This document shows, piece by piece, positions 11,601 through 22,795 of a DNA stretch of 64,000 nt. Position 1 is the first letter of the stretch. Every line of letters begins with the position of its first letter. The stretch lies in contig CM072919.1 in the NCBI GenBank assembly GCA_037013685.1, positions 3,349,616 to 3,413,615 on the forward strand. Direction: 5' to 3'. Below the pieces are notes generated by a model that worked only from the letters and a program-made list of their open reading frames with translations, did no database searches and was not told where the DNA came from. Position numbers and translations under genes: made by a program. The stretch is from Acridotheres tristis (Eukaryota; Chordata; Aves; Passeriformes; Sturnidae).

Positions 11601-13271
11601 CCCCCTTTTCTTTCCAAAACGGAAAAGGGAAGGGTAAAAAAACCCTACTTTAATTTAAATTAAAAAAAAAAATATAAAATTAAATCTCTTTTTATATATT
11701 AAAAATACTCCCATTTTCTCATCCTGAGAGGAAGTATCACCCCCATAATTGCTGCGATTCCTCCCTTTCTCCCAATGTTTATTATTTTCATTCAGTGCCC
11801 TGACCCTGGTTTTGCTGCTGTCCCCACATCCCACCCCCTTTGTCCCTTTTCCTCCCTCAGCTGCGTCCCCCCCGAACACGGTGGACAGGCCCTGCCTGAA
11901 GCTGAAGGTTTATGTTCGGCCAACAAGTAAGTGAGAGGTTTGGGGGGGTCCCTGGGGGGGTCCCCAGGTCCTGCCCATGGCCTTTGGGTGCCACCCCGAT
12001 GGTGACAGGGATGGGGACAGAGCCCTCAGCTCTGTTGGAGCCATCTCAGCACTGTCCAGACAGAGAGATAGAGGGGGAAAAAAAAAAAAAAGAGTAACAA
12101 TAATCATCGCTGCTCAGTGGCTACTTTTCTGACTCGCATAAATCAGCCATTTAAAAAAACAAATTAATAATTTTCTTCTCCTGTTAACGTGTAATTAGCA
12201 AATGGCAGCGACTCTCCCTGGGGACAGTGGAATGTCACCGGGTAACCGATGGCTCTCGCCTCCCTTCCTTTGGTGGCTTTAAAATAAAACCCAACATAAC
12301 GGAACCATCTGTAAAATCTCATCATGTTCCGTTCAGGATGAGGGGGAGAAAAAAAAAATCTCTGCCGATATTATTTTTTAGTATTTTAATAATATTGGGA
12401 TTTTGTTCTGTCTTGCAGAGGGGAAGGGAAGGGGAAGAGAGGCTGGGCCTGGGGATGGTGGGAGGTCCCTGAGGGGGCGCCCCTTCTCTGGGTCTGACCC
12501 TGGGATGAGTCTGGAAACCTCATCCTGGCACGAGGGACCCTCTGGAATTTTGGGGGGACGGGGGGATCAGGTGGGTGGGACGTTGGAGCATCCCCAGGCA
12601 GGACCAGACTCTGTTTGTCCTGATTCTAGGCCCATAAAAATCCATAATTCAGTGACAAACCGGAGCGAGCTGAGCCGGGGGAGTGGCCACATGGGGTCCG
12701 ATGTGCCCCGGTGTGTCCCCCATGTGCCCCGGTGTGTCCCCCATGTGTCCCCCGGGTGTCCCCCGGGTGTCCCCATGTCCCCCGTGTGTCCCCCGGTGTG
12801 GCCGGGACCCCCAGGCTGTGGGCAAGGGCTGACCCTGCCCCGAGCGGCTCCATCCCCGGATAAACCCCTGGGACAATGTCCCCTGCCTGTGGCACACGGG
12901 GACGGGCTCCGAGGCTCCGTGATCCCGGTAAAAGGGTAGGATCCCACCCTGGGGAGCCCCCGCGGCATTGCCACCCTCGGATGTCCCCGTGCCAGCTCCC
13001 GGGGGGTGGCAGCTGCGCTTTTGGGGTAGCTGGGATTTGGGAAGGGGTCATTGCCCAGCTCATCGCCGCGGGGATGCTGCCAGACCCCAATCCCGGAGTG
13101 CCGAGCATCAGCGCAGCCATCCCTCCCTCTGTTCCTTCCTTTTCCACAGACGATTCCCTCTACGAATCCCCGGAGCCCATTTTCACCAGCAACAACTCGT
13201 GCTGCAGCCTCAGGGTGCCGCCGGCGGCGCTGGCGGTGGTGCCGGTGGTCTGGACGCTCCTGCTCTCGTAG
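8373..13271 (+). CDS. EFNA2: Ephrin-A2, exons 2-4 (exon 1 outside window)
   Basis: Coding join 8373-8662, 11861-11926, 13150-13271. Ephrin-A2 is a GPI-anchored cell-surface ligand of EphA receptors used in axon guidance and topographic mapping. Exon 2 carries most of the receptor-binding domain, with [18 protein letters not shown], the [17 protein letters not shown] block and the G-H loop [11 protein letters not shown]. Exon 3 supplies [11 protein letters not shown]. Exon 4 holds an NDS glycosylation sequon (split across exons 3 and 4), [16 protein letters not shown] and a hydrophobic tail ending at TAG 13269-13271, as expected for GPI attachment. The [13 protein letters not shown] and PIFTSNNSC strings fit EFNA2 rather than EFNA3 or EFNA5. 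The splice phases agree at both internal introns. The N-terminus is missing only because the window starts inside the gene. Confidence 0.95.
8918..8972. repeat. 13-bp CCTCAAAAATATT tandem, four copies
   Basis: Four nearly perfect head-to-tail copies of an AT-rich 13-mer in EFNA2 intron 2. Confidence 0.9.
8973..9915. repeat. ~28-bp CTCACATGTAATTCC minisatellite
   Basis: Roughly thirty degenerate units combining CTCACATGTAATTCC and TGTGCTCTCCCATG, filling almost a kilobase of EFNA2 intron 2. A short poly-T stretch interrupts it near 9255-9275. Confidence 0.85.
10390..10560. other. EFNA2: Non-repetitive intronic island, possible conserved element
   Basis: A unique stretch between two repeat blocks in intron 2, containing TGATCATTGCTAACCCGG, ATTAGAAATTATGC and CGTATTTAGCAGACATG words. 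It is moderate in GC and has no open frame of note. It looks like an enhancer-type island; this is a compositional impression only. Confidence 0.3.
10660..11343. repeat. 15-bp TGGGATGGGATTCTG minisatellite
   Basis: About 45 units of a 15-mer alternating GGATTCTG, GAATTCCA and GGATTCCG endings, in EFNA2 intron 2. Since 15 is a multiple of three, both strands show long open frames made of Gly-Met-Phe or Glu-Ser-His-Pro words. Confidence 0.95.
11470..11566. repeat. ~15-bp GATGGAGGAACTGGG tandem
   Basis: Six or seven copies alternating AACTGG and GTTGGG, close upstream of EFNA2 exon 3 and related in style to the preceding minisatellite. Confidence 0.85.
11861..11926 (+). CDS. EFNA2: EFNA2 exon 3
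   Basis: 66 bases between acceptor CCTCCCTCAG and donor GTAAGTGAG (11927). It encodes [22 protein letters not shown], the last strand of the ephrin domain with its final cysteine. Confidence 0.95.
12090..12335. other. EFNA2: AT-rich island in EFNA2 intron 3
   Basis: Unique sequence with CATAAATCAGCCATTTAAA, ACAAATTAATAATTTTC and GTGTAATTAGCAAATGGCAG words. The TAATTA-type cores are typical homeodomain sites. It is a candidate conserved regulatory element, untested. Confidence 0.3.
12687..12800. repeat. GTGTGTCCCCCATGTGCCCCG repeat
   Basis: Short tandem array of 15-21-bp GTGTCCCCC and ATGTGCCCC words in EFNA2 intron 3. Confidence 0.75.
13150..13271 (+). CDS. EFNA2: EFNA2 exon 4 with stop
   Basis: Acceptor TTTCCACAG ends at 13149. 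It reads [19 protein letters not shown], then [19 protein letters not shown] and TAG. The small-residue SNNSCCS region is a plausible omega site, and the hydrophobic tail is the GPI transamidase signal. Confidence 0.95.
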
Positions 13272-14059
13272 CACCGACACCGAAGCGCCGGGAGCGGCCC
13301 CGGGGATGGATCCTGCCCGCCCCGAATCGCCTGGATGGTGCCCAGGGAGGGTCGGTGCTGCCCGCGAGGATCCTGTGGCCGCCTGAAGTCCCCGCCGTGG
13401 CTCCGCTGTCCCGCCGGCAGCGGTGCCGGGCTGTCCCCCCCCGGGGATGGATCCCGATTTCCATCCCTGCCCTGCAGCTCCGGCTGTCCCGGTGGGGCGT
13501 TGCTTTTTACATTTCTAGACCAAATACAGAGTCCTCGTCCATTTGGGTTTTTTTTCTTTGGTTGTTTTTTTTTATATATATATTTTTATTTTTGTGGTTT
13601 GATTTGGTTTTTTTTAAAGAAAAAAAAGATTTTTATTTTTATTTGTTGAGTTGTTCCCATCGGGTCCTCCTGGTGCCAGACTGACCTGCACGGGCTGGGC
13701 TCGGTTCCCCACGGAGCCCCCATTGTCCCCTCCTTGGGCAGAGCCACCGGACACAGCCATGGTGCCACCGGCTCTGTGGGCATGGACTCCTTCCCAGCCC
13801 GGCCACAGGACGTCACCGAGCCGGACCTGCCACCCCCGGCCACCCCCTGCCCTGGGCACGGGGGGCCTGGATGGACACAGCCCCCTCTGAGCGCCCGGGG
13901 CTTCATCCCGTGCCCTCCACTCGTGCCACGGATGTCACCGTGGATGCCACCGTGGATGTCACGGATGTCACCGCCGTCCCCGTGGGACACCAGGGTGGCT
14001 CTGTGAGCAGCAAAGGAAATTGGATGCAGCTGGCATGGGGACACTGGGATGGCCGGCAC

Positions 14060-14395
14060 GGAGAGCACCGGGAATGGTCAGCTGAGACAGAGAACACCGG
14101 GATGGTCGGCATGGAGAGCACCGGGATGGTCGGCATGGAGAGCACCGGGATGTCCCCTATGGAGAGCACCGGGATGTCCCCTATGGAGAGCACCGGGATG
14201 TCCCCTATGGAGAGCACCGGGATGGTCGGCATGGAGAGCACCGGGATGGCCCCTATGGAGAGCACCGGGATGTCCCCTATGGAGAGCACCGGGATGTCCC
14301 TTATGGAGAGCACCGGGATGTCCCCTATGGAGAGCACCGGGATGTCCCTTATGGAGAGCACCGGGATGTCCCTTATGGAGAGCACTGGGATGTGT
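14060..14395. repeat. 24-bp ATGGAGAGCACCGGGATGTCCCCT minisatellite
   Basis: About fourteen units differing mainly in the last eight bases (GTCCCCT, GTCCCTT, GTCGGC). It lies inside the presumed EFNA2 3'UTR and is open in several frames because 24 is divisible by three. Confidence 0.95.
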
Positions 14396-15296
14396 GGCCA
14401 GCACACCAAGCACCGAGGATGGCCAGCACTGGGAGAGCAGCAGGCATGGCCAGCACCGGGAGCACCGAGTGGCCACGGGCATGGAGAGCACTGGGGACGG
14501 CTGGCACTGAACACGACTGGCACTGGGAGCACTGGGAGCACTGGGAGGGGCTGGCACTGCCAATGGCCGGCACTGGGGATGCCAGGAATGGCCGGCTGGC
14601 ACGGGGAGCACCGCCGGGCGCTGGGAGCCGGCAGGCCGGGCTCGCCCAGCCGTGGGCATCGCTCCGAGGGCGTTTGGCTGGCACCAGGGCAGGAGGAGTG
14701 TGTGCCATGGATTTTCCTCCTCCACCCTGCTCCGTGCCCCCCTGATGCTTTGGGGGTACAGGAACCCCCATGGGGGGCTGGTGGCAGCCTGTGGGGCCTT
14801 CCTGGTGCTCCCTCATCGTCCCCCGACATTCCAGGGCTGGGCTTGGGGATTTTTCCCCTTTTCCTTTGCATTAATAATTAACTCCCCCTCCCCAAACCCC
14901 AAATCCGAGGTTGGCCCTGACCCCAGGGGTGGCAGATCCCCAGGGAGGGGTCACCCTGCAGCCCCAGGGTCTGACCCCTCCTCGCCTTAAGTCTGGGGCT
15001 GTCCCACCTTGGGGGGGTCCTGTGCCCATCCCACAGAACCCAGGGGTGGTCGGTGGTCCTGGGGGATGTCAGAGATGGGCTCAGACCTGGCTGGAGCCCC
15101 CCCAATTCCCAGAGGATCCCGGAATCCCAGAGCTGGGAGGGGGCTCTGTCCCTGTACATACAGCGCTATACTGTGAGCGGTTTTTTTATGTATTGTTGAG
15201 AATGGATTTTATGGAAGGGTTTATCTTATTTTTATTTTATTTTTATTTTTTAGACTAGGAAGCTGGAATCTTGCAATAAGCTCATCTTGACCATCC

Positions 15297-15327
<31 letters not shown>

Positions 15328-15865
15328 GCCAAAAAACCCCCCAAAAACCGGAAAAAAATTACAAAAAAAAAAAAAAAAAGAAAATGACAAAAAAAAATAC
15401 AAGAAAAAAAAAACATAATTAAAAAAAAAAAAATTGCATTCCCTGCCGTCCCTGTCCCGTGTGTCCAGACCAGGTCGTGGTTCCGAAGGTGACAAAAGAA
15501 TTGTGTTTATTGGGGGGGGGAGGGGATGTGGGGAGCACCCGCTGGGCTCCAACACAGAGCCGGCAGCACCCGCCTGGCCTTCGGTCTGTGTTTTATATAT
15601 ATATAGATTATATATATAAATATCTATATTGTGTACAGCGACTGTGGGAGAGTGGAAGGACGGAGGCAGCAGTGGGGCCGGCGGGGAGGGGAGGGCTGGG
15701 GGTCCCCTGGAGCAGCCCCCCCTGCCCTCGGTGCTGTCCCCCACCTCCCCGTGCTGGTCCCCGTCGTGCCTCGCTCCGTCCTTCGACATTTCTGCTTTCG
15801 TCCTCGACGTCGTGCTGATGGTAACCGGATCTCTCACCCCCCATTTGGATTCTGTATTTTTTTAT

Positions 15866-15882
15866 AATAAAATACAAATAAA
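15866..15882 (+). terminator. EFNA2: EFNA2 polyadenylation signals
   Basis: Two AATAAA hexamers at 15866-15871 and 15877-15882, followed by a GT-rich TGTCGTGTGAGG stretch. This is the best candidate for the gene's 3' end. Confidence 0.7.
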
Positions 15883-15947
15883 TGTCGTGTGAGGCCCTTG
15901 CTTTGAGGAATCACTTTTCCCTCTCCGTGCGGATCTGTGTCCCCTCT

Positions 15948-16404
15948 GGGGGGTGGCCGGGGCTGTGTCCCCAAAAGGCTCCCGGGGTCCATCCCTGCTC
16001 CCTGTGCAGCCCCGTGTCCCCTCTGGGGGTGGCCAGGGCTGTGTCCCCAAAAGGTTCCAGGGGTCCATCCCTGCTCCCTGTGCAGCCCCGTGTCCCCTCT
16101 GGGGGTGGCCAGGGTTGTGTCCCCAAAAGGCTCCCGGGGTCCATCCCTGCTCCCTGTGCAGCCCCGTGTCCCCTCTGGGGGTGGCCAGGGCTGTGTCCCC
16201 AAAAGGCTCCCGGGGTCCATCCCTGCTCCCTGTGCAGCCCCGTGTCCCCTCTGGGGGTGGCCAGGGTTGTGTCCCCAAAAGGCTCCCGGGGTCCATCCCT
16301 GCTCCCTGTGCAGCCCCGTGTCCCCTCTGGGGGTGGCCAGGGTTGTGTCCCCAAAAGGTTCCAGGGGTCCATCCCTGCTCCCTGTGCAGCCCCGTGTCCC
16401 TTGG
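15948..16404. repeat. 76-bp tandem repeat, six copies
   Basis: Nearly identical 76-bp units, each with GTGTCCCCTCTGGGGGTGG, CCCCAAAAGG and TCCATCCCTGCTCCC words. Copies differ mainly at CTCCCGG/TTCCAGG and GGCTG/GGTTG positions. It starts about 50 bp after the EFNA2 polyadenylation site. Confidence 0.95.
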
Positions 16405-18269
16405 TACACCAAGGCTCTGCAGCCAGACCTCCCTGCTGGGTGGTGTGTTAATTACGGGAAGGACTTAATTACCCTGTTAATTAATAATAATGGATATTAA
16501 ATTAATTAATATGCAATTGTTGATAGTATTTAATTATAGGAAGCGAGGCTGCCTGGCGGGTGGGCGCTCGGGGCTGGCGGCTCCTGCAGCCCCAGCTCCT
16601 CACCTGCTGCTGCCTCAGTTTCCCCAGCAATGAGACACCCACAGGTGACATCCTGCCAGGCCACCAAAGCCAGGACAGGCTGCTCTGAGGTGGCATCACA
16701 ATCATCACAATCATGCCTCTGCTCTTTTTTTTTTCCCTAAATCCTAAACTTTTTCGGAGCGGCCGGCACTCCTTCCTGGCATTTCATGCCTATTCCAGCA
16801 TAATTAGCAGCAATAGGAACAACCCGCTGGTAATTAATTGAGGCTCCCACAGCTGATCCGAGCTCTGAAGTTTTGCCACCAGAGGGTGAAAGACTAATTT
16901 TGCTTTTTAATAAGGGCCATATGTGTGCCAGGAGCAGGAGCGATGCCACCCACCGCCGGGGACGTGGGTGCCACCTCCAGCTCCGTCACAGGGAACCACC
17001 AGTGAAAGAACCTGGCAGGGACTGACCAAAAAGTGAATTTTTAGACACGCTTAGGAGGTTTTCTCAGACCCGGCTCATGATTTTTTTAACGCTGGGAGTT
17101 GGAAATAGGGAGGTAAAAATAGCGAATGGGCAGGCATGAGGCTGAGACAGATCATCGTTAGTAATTAATGAATGGAGTCGTGGGGCTTTAGGGCCTGAAT
17201 GGGATCATTTAGAGCCCGTCTCTGGTGCCGAGGTTTGATGTGAGGAGTGGTGGTGATGGAGAGCTGGGCTGGGCCTGGATGCTGCATGTGCTGGATCCTG
17301 TTGGGCTGCGGGGTCCGCATCGCAGCAATACCAGAACGAGTGGAGCTGGGGGATTCCAGCGGATAATTGGGATAATTGGGGCTGATTCCATGGGGTCAGG
17401 CTGGGAGGTGCCATCGTGCTCCAGAGCAAAGGCACCCCGAGGACCCCGAGCCCCCGGGCTGATCCCGGAGTGCAGAGTTCCGAGGGCTCTGCTCCCCCTG
17501 CTCCTTCCTCCCTTTCAGCATTTCAGCATTATTTTTTTTTTTTCCTCTATTTAACCCCCTGGAGGCAGTGAGTGCTCCGAGCTCCTCTGGCCCATGGAAT
17601 GTCCCACCTGGTGCCACATTCCAGCTGTGGAGGGCACAGCTCCCCCAGTCCAGATGTTGTGGTCCAGGTTTGCACCGTGGGGAGGCTCAGGGTGGTCCCC
17701 AGATCCCTCCCCTCTCCTGGTCCTCACTCCAGGGACGTTCAGCCAGGCAGGTCCCATCCCTGCCGAGCTTTCCAGAGGGATTTTCCCACTTTGTGCCACA
17801 GAGGTGCCTGTCCCAGCAGGGATGCCACCATGGCCACTGTATGCCAGGGGATGGTTCACCACGAGGCTGAGCCCTTCCCGGGGCTGCTCGAGGCAGAGCA
17901 GGGAGCTGGGAACATCCTGGGATAAAAAAATCCACTTTTCTCCTGCATCCAGCTTCAGTTTGCTCCATTGAAAGGAATTCCCAGTGGCCAGATTGTCCCC
18001 TTGCCACCCTGAGTCCCCACTGGCCTTGTGTCCCCCCATGGTGAGTGCTGCGAGCTCAGGCTCCTGAACTGAGCTGGCATAGTGGCCACTGAGATCGGCA
18101 CAGTGGCTACCGGCCCCCTCCGAGCACTGCAGCAGGGCTGGGGGGCTCATCCCTGTGTCCCCCTGTCCCATCCCACGCAGGGGACCGCGACACCCCCAGC
18201 ACCGTGAGCTCACCGACACCTCCCGGGCTCCGTCACGTCCCTCCAGCAGCTCCGGCGGCGGCTCCTGCC
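16405..18269. other. Intergenic, no gene seen
   Basis: A short AT-rich patch at 16445-16545 (TTAATTAATAATAATGG words) and an AT-leaning region at 16740-17200 are non-repetitive and may hold regulatory sequence. The rest is ordinary GC-rich sequence. Open frames here have no recognisable domains. Confidence 0.5.
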
Positions 18270-18722
18270 CGGATCCATCTCGCAGGGGATGCGGGATGTC
18301 CCTCCTGCCCCGGATCCATCTCGCAGGGGATGCGGGATGTCCCTCCTGCCCCGGATCCATCTCGCAGGGGATGCGGGATGTCCCTCCTGCCCCGGATCCA
18401 GCTCGCAGGGGATGCGGGGTGTCCCTCCTGCCCCGGATCCATCTCGCAGGGGATGCGGGGTGTCCCTCCTGCCCCGGATCCATCTCGCAGGGGATGCGGG
18501 GTGTCCCTCCTAGCCCGGATCCATCTCGCAGGGGATGCGGGGTGTCCCTCCTGCCCCACATCCAGCTCGCAGGGGATGCGGGGTGTCCCTCCTAGCCCGG
18601 ATCCATCTCGCAGGGGATGCGGGGTGTCCCTCCCGGCCCGGCTCCAGCTCGCAGGGGATGCGGGATGTCCCTCCTGCCCTGGATCCATCTCGCAGGGGAT
18701 GTGGGGTGTCCCTCCCGGCCCG
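18270..18722. repeat. 41-bp tandem repeat, eleven copies
   Basis: Units start GGATCCATCTCGCAGGGGAT and contain GCGGGATGTCCCTCCTGCCC. Copies vary at CATCT/CAGCT and GATG/GGTG. The 41-bp period is not a multiple of three, so the open frames across it cycle through three phases and are not coding. Confidence 0.95.
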
Positions 18723-19225
18723 GTGTCCTCTCCGGCTGTCACCGCCTGCCCGGGCCATCCCTCTCCTCCCATCCTTATCTCCTGATAGCTACAAGCTCTA
18801 CAAGCAGGGACGCTGCTGGAACAAGCCGCCAGCTGCGGAGCACCTGGAGAATCCCAGAGCAGGGGATGATTTATGGAAACAGCGCAGGAAGGCGAGGAGA
18901 CAACACCGGCCCCGCCGCTGCCTCCGGCGGGTCGGGATGCGGGGGGCTGGGGGGGAGGGGGGCAGGTGAGGGACCCCCGGCCCTTTGTGGCCATGGATTT
19001 GCAGGAGGTGGCCCAGCCGGGTGTGTCACTGTGCTCAGCCTCGCTCCGAGCCGTCCGTGAGGCCCCCCCGGCGCAGGAAATGGAACTTTTCAGGCCGCTG
19101 GACATTTGGTTTTGTTCAGCTGTGAATTCCCCCCACCCCGGGGAGAGGAGGGGGTGAGGGGGGCGGAGGGAGGGTGGTGAAGGGTGGGAGGGGGCTGCTG
19201 CAGCCCCCCGCCCGTGGAGGATTCC

Positions 19226-19468
19226 TGGGAATGACCGAATCAGCAAATCCCGGAATGGTTTGGATGGGAAGGGACATTAAAAGCCCAACCAGTCCCACCC
19301 TGACATAGGTAGGGACAGCTTGCACTGTCCCAGGGACACCTTCCACTGTCCCAGGGTGCTCCAAGCGCCATCCATCCTGGCCTTGGACACTTCCAGGGAT
19401 AGGGCAGCCTGAGCTTCTCTGGGAAATCCATTCCCGTGCCTCGCCACCCTCACAGGACTCCTTCCCAG
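19226..19468 (-). mobile_element. CR1 LINE 3' fragment
   Basis: On the + strand it reads as the reverse complement of a CR1 tail: GGTTTGGATGGGAAGGGACA, then CAGGGACACCTTCCACTGTC, GGCCTTGGACACTTCCAGGG and a CCTCGCCACCCTCACAGGA word. The sequence is diverged and truncated, without coding capacity. Confidence 0.8.
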
Positions 19469-20099
19469 TATCCCATGGATGCGATGGGTGAGGGCACCTC
19501 GGGAGGTCACAGCATCTTATCCCCCCCTCCCACACCACCTTCCCTGCTCCTTTGCCCCCCTTCGAAGCCCAGTTTGGCTGGCGACAGACACGGACCTGGT
19601 GGCGAGCATCCGCATCGCCGCCCCCGAGCTTTGCCGGGGAGCGATTTCTCCCCCAGGCACGGAGCGAGCATCCATTCCCCTCGGAGCTCCTCTCTCGCAA
19701 GGTAACCGGCATTATATCCGGACCAATTGCTCCAGCATGATCCTCCTGAATGTTGCACAGCATGTACACGGCGTCTTATGGAAAATACATGCCCCTGGGT
19801 GAGCCTTTTAATAGCGCCGGCTCCTGCCCGGGGGGCGGGGGGGCCGCGCTCTGCCACGGCGCTGCCAAGGAATGATTGAAAAGTTGGGGCTCGCCGTAGG
19901 AAACCCCCCGCTGCGGGGAACAACGTGTTTTCATTCCCCTGCCAGGTAACAAATGAAAAGAATTGCGATGAATGCTAATGGAGAGGGGAGCAGGACGCTG
20001 CAGAAGCTGCCGGGGCTGAAGGTGGGGATGAGGTGGGCAGGGATGGGGGGGATCAAGCCCCGGGAGTGCGGGAGATGCTGGAGAACCCCGGGTTTGCAG

Positions 20100-20785
20100 G
20101 TTGGAAAACATTTCCTGGCAGGGGGCTGGTGGGTGCTGCAAGGAGGATGTTCTGGATTGCTGGACCAAAATCACTTCTTTTTGCATCAAAATGCAGCTGG
20201 GGGGATGTGTTGGTGACAGAAATTCCCCTTGGGGAGCTCCTGTCCTTGCGGCCATCCCGGTTTTGCCGGCTGGAGCTGGTCCTGCCATGGATGCACCGCC
20301 CTGGCACGGGGCTGGTGGGAGCTACGGGAAGGATGCTCTGATGCTGCACCAAAATCACTTCTTTTTGCAGCAAAACACATCTGAGGGAACACATAAATCC
20401 CTGAAATTCCCCTTGAGGGATCTCCCATCCCGGCGAGGACCCTGATTTTGCAGGTTGGAGCTGGTCACGCCATGGATGCATCACCCTGGTACGGGGCTGG
20501 TGAGCGCTTCGGGGAGGATGCTCTGATGCTGCATCAAAATCACTTATTTTTGCTACAAAACGCAGCTGGGGGAACATAGAGATCCCCAAAATTCCCCTTT
20601 TGGAATTTCCCATCCCGGTGGTGATCCCGGTTTTGCCGGCTGGAGCTGGTCACGCCATGGCAAACACTCCCTGGCCGGGGCTGGTGGGCGCTATGGGGAG
20701 GCTGCTCTGATGCTGCACCAAAATCACTTCTTTTTGCAGCAAAACGCAGCTGGGGGAATCACATAAATCCCCAAAATTCCCAGCT
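20100..20785. repeat. ~185-bp tandem repeat, about four copies
   Basis: Each copy holds a CCAAAATCACTTCTTTTTGC core (20163, 20348, about 20534, 20717) followed by an AAATTCCC segment and a GGTTGGAGCTGGTCACGCCATGG-like segment. Spacing of the cores is 183-186 bp. This is a much longer period than the other arrays and may be a small satellite. Confidence 0.85.
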
Positions 20786-20899
20786 TTCAGCCCCAAGGAG
20801 CCTGTCCCCGTGTCACAGCCGAGGTGCCATTGAGCCGGCGAAGGGCTGAGCTGTTTGTCACCAGAGCCGGGCTGGGAAGCGGGAGGGTAAACACGGATG

Positions 20900-21110
20900 A
20901 ACAGCCTTCACCCGCTCCAGTAAATATTTTATATCCCACACCAAGAAAAGACACTCCTATTTAAATGATTTATCAAGGAAGATCATGTAGAGGTTTCCAT
21001 AAAATATGTAGGGCTCCTAATCCCGACATCATCAAGCCAAGAGGACCGGAATCATTTATTACCTTCCCAACAGCCGCGCGGCTGCGGGGACGCGACTGAC
21101 AAATAAAAGT
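20900..21110. other. Non-repetitive AT-rich island, candidate conserved element
   Basis: Includes AGTAAATATTTTATATCCCA, CTATTTAAATGATTTATCA and CATAAAATATGTAGGGCTCC words with low GC between repeat blocks. It resembles a conserved non-coding element; no conservation test was possible. Confidence 0.35.
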
Positions 21111-21689
21111 GTGTTTACAGCTTTTGGGCTCCTCTGGGGAGAGGTAAATCACAGCGGGGGTGGGAAGGGGAAAAGGAGCCGGAAATTAAGCGGCAATTCC
21201 TGTCCTTCAGGGCAGTGTGGGGAGCGGGATGCCGGACACGGCGCCTCCCGGTGTCCCCCGATGTCACCCGGTGTCCCCATCCCGCTGGGCGCAGCGAAGC
21301 TGGTGCTCCGGTGGGATTTCTGGGGTGAAAATTGAGTGTAAACCCTCTGGGATGCCCAGATGTGGCCAGATGTTGGTGCACGTCGAGTCTGCGCTGGGAT
21401 GGAGACGGGACCTGCAGGGATGTCACACCTTCCCCGTGGGGCTGAGGCTGATCCCACATTTCCACTCGGCAGTTGGGATCCTGAGGGGGTGGACGCCAGG
21501 CACAAACCCCTCTGGGAAGCCCAGATGTGCCCAGATGTCCTGCAGGTTGCAGCTGGACAGGGATCAGCCATCTGGGATGGGTTTTCCATGGGTACCAGCA
21601 GAACGAGGATGGGGCTCACAGCGATCCAGCTTCATCCCCCTCGGAGCTGGAACCCACCCAGCGCTCCCACCCGCCTCTCCCAGCACTGC

Positions 21690-22420
21690 AATTTTTGGAT
21701 CCATTTATTGAGAACTCCCCCCACCTCCATCCTCTGCCACTTCATGGCCCCATCAGTGCATCCTTTTGGGTCCATTTATTGAGAATTTTCCCCATCCACC
21801 CGACATTTTAAGTCCATTTATGGGGGATTTTCCCTCATCCTCTTCCGCTCAGTGATCTCATCACCACATCCTTTTGGGTCCGTTTATTGAGAATCTTCCC
21901 AACATTTTGCACCCATTTATTGAGGATTTCATCCTCTGCTACTTGATCTCATCTCCCCATCCTTTTTCACCCATTTATCGAGGCTTTCCCCCATCTCCCC
22001 AACCTTTTGCACCCATTTCTGGACGATTATCCCCTCCATCCTCTGCCACTCAGCGATCTCACCACCACATCCTTTTGGGTCCATTTGCTGAGGATCTCCT
22101 CAGCATTTTGCACCCATTTATTGAGGATTTCTCTCCCATCCTCTGCCACTCAAAGATCCCATTTCCCCATCCCATCTCTGACTATCCCCCCCCCCTCTGC
22201 CACTCAATGATCTCATCACCACATCCTTTGGGGTCCATTTACTGAGGATCTCCCCGACATTTTGCACCCAGTTATTGAGGATTTCTCTCCCATCATCTGC
22301 CACTCAATGATCTCATCACCACATCCTTTTGGATCCATTTACTGAGGATCTTCCCAACTTATTGCACCCATTTATCGATGCTTTCCCCCCATCTCCTCAA
22401 CCTTTTGCTGATACATCACT
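21690..22420. repeat. ~60-130-bp degenerate tandem block
   Basis: Recurring CATCCTTTTGGGTCCATTTA, TTGAGGATTTCTCTCCCATC and CACTCAATGATCTCATCACC modules in shifting order. The block is pyrimidine-rich on the + strand, and its open frames are low-complexity. Confidence 0.8.
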
Positions 22421-22639
22421 GATTATCCCTCCATCCTCTGCCATCGCCCATCTCCCATCCTCACCCCGCACTTTTTGGCTCCTGTACCGACCTTTTCCCC
22501 CCTTTCAGTGGCACCACGTCCCCGCCGGGTCCCGGGGCACCCCGAACCGGGCCGGAGGTTCTGGCAGCGGCGGAGATTTGGCCGATTTGGCCGATTTGGC
22601 CGATTTGGCATTCAGCGGCGGGAGCGCAGCCGTGGGGCC

Positions 22640-22795
22640 GGCGCCGCGTTATTAAGGGATTAGCAGGTTGTCTTGGCGCTCAATTGTAGATAAGTGCCGC
22701 GGTTTGTATTATCTTTTCACGCTGCACCGCGAAGGATGACAAAGAGACAACATGGGTGTCATGGCCTTCAGCATATCATTAAGGGTAATTTGTCT
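22640..22795. other. Candidate conserved non-coding element
   Basis: A unique stretch with TTATTAAGGGATTAGCAGG, CTCAATTGTAGATAAGTGCC, TTGTATTATCTTTTCACGC and CATATCATTAAGGGTAATTTG words, sharply distinct from the GC-rich flanks. GATTAGC and TAATT cores suggest homeodomain-type sites. Confidence 0.35.

Larger units (their letters stand above)
13272..15895 (+). other. EFNA2: EFNA2 3' untranslated region
   Basis: About 2.6 kb with no coding signal after the EFNA2 stop. It includes U-rich tracts at 13548-13645, a 24-bp minisatellite, a TGTACATACAGCG stretch, and A-rich tracts at 15299-15434. It ends at twin AATAAA signals. The extent is inferred from those signals. An earlier, non-canonical AATAAG at 15276 next to the A-rich tract could give a shorter form or mislead oligo-dT priming. 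Confidence 0.6.

Noticed and set aside
15948..16404. Possible CRISPR-like regular repeat
   Set aside because: The copies are head-to-tail without unique spacers, in a eukaryotic intergenic region.
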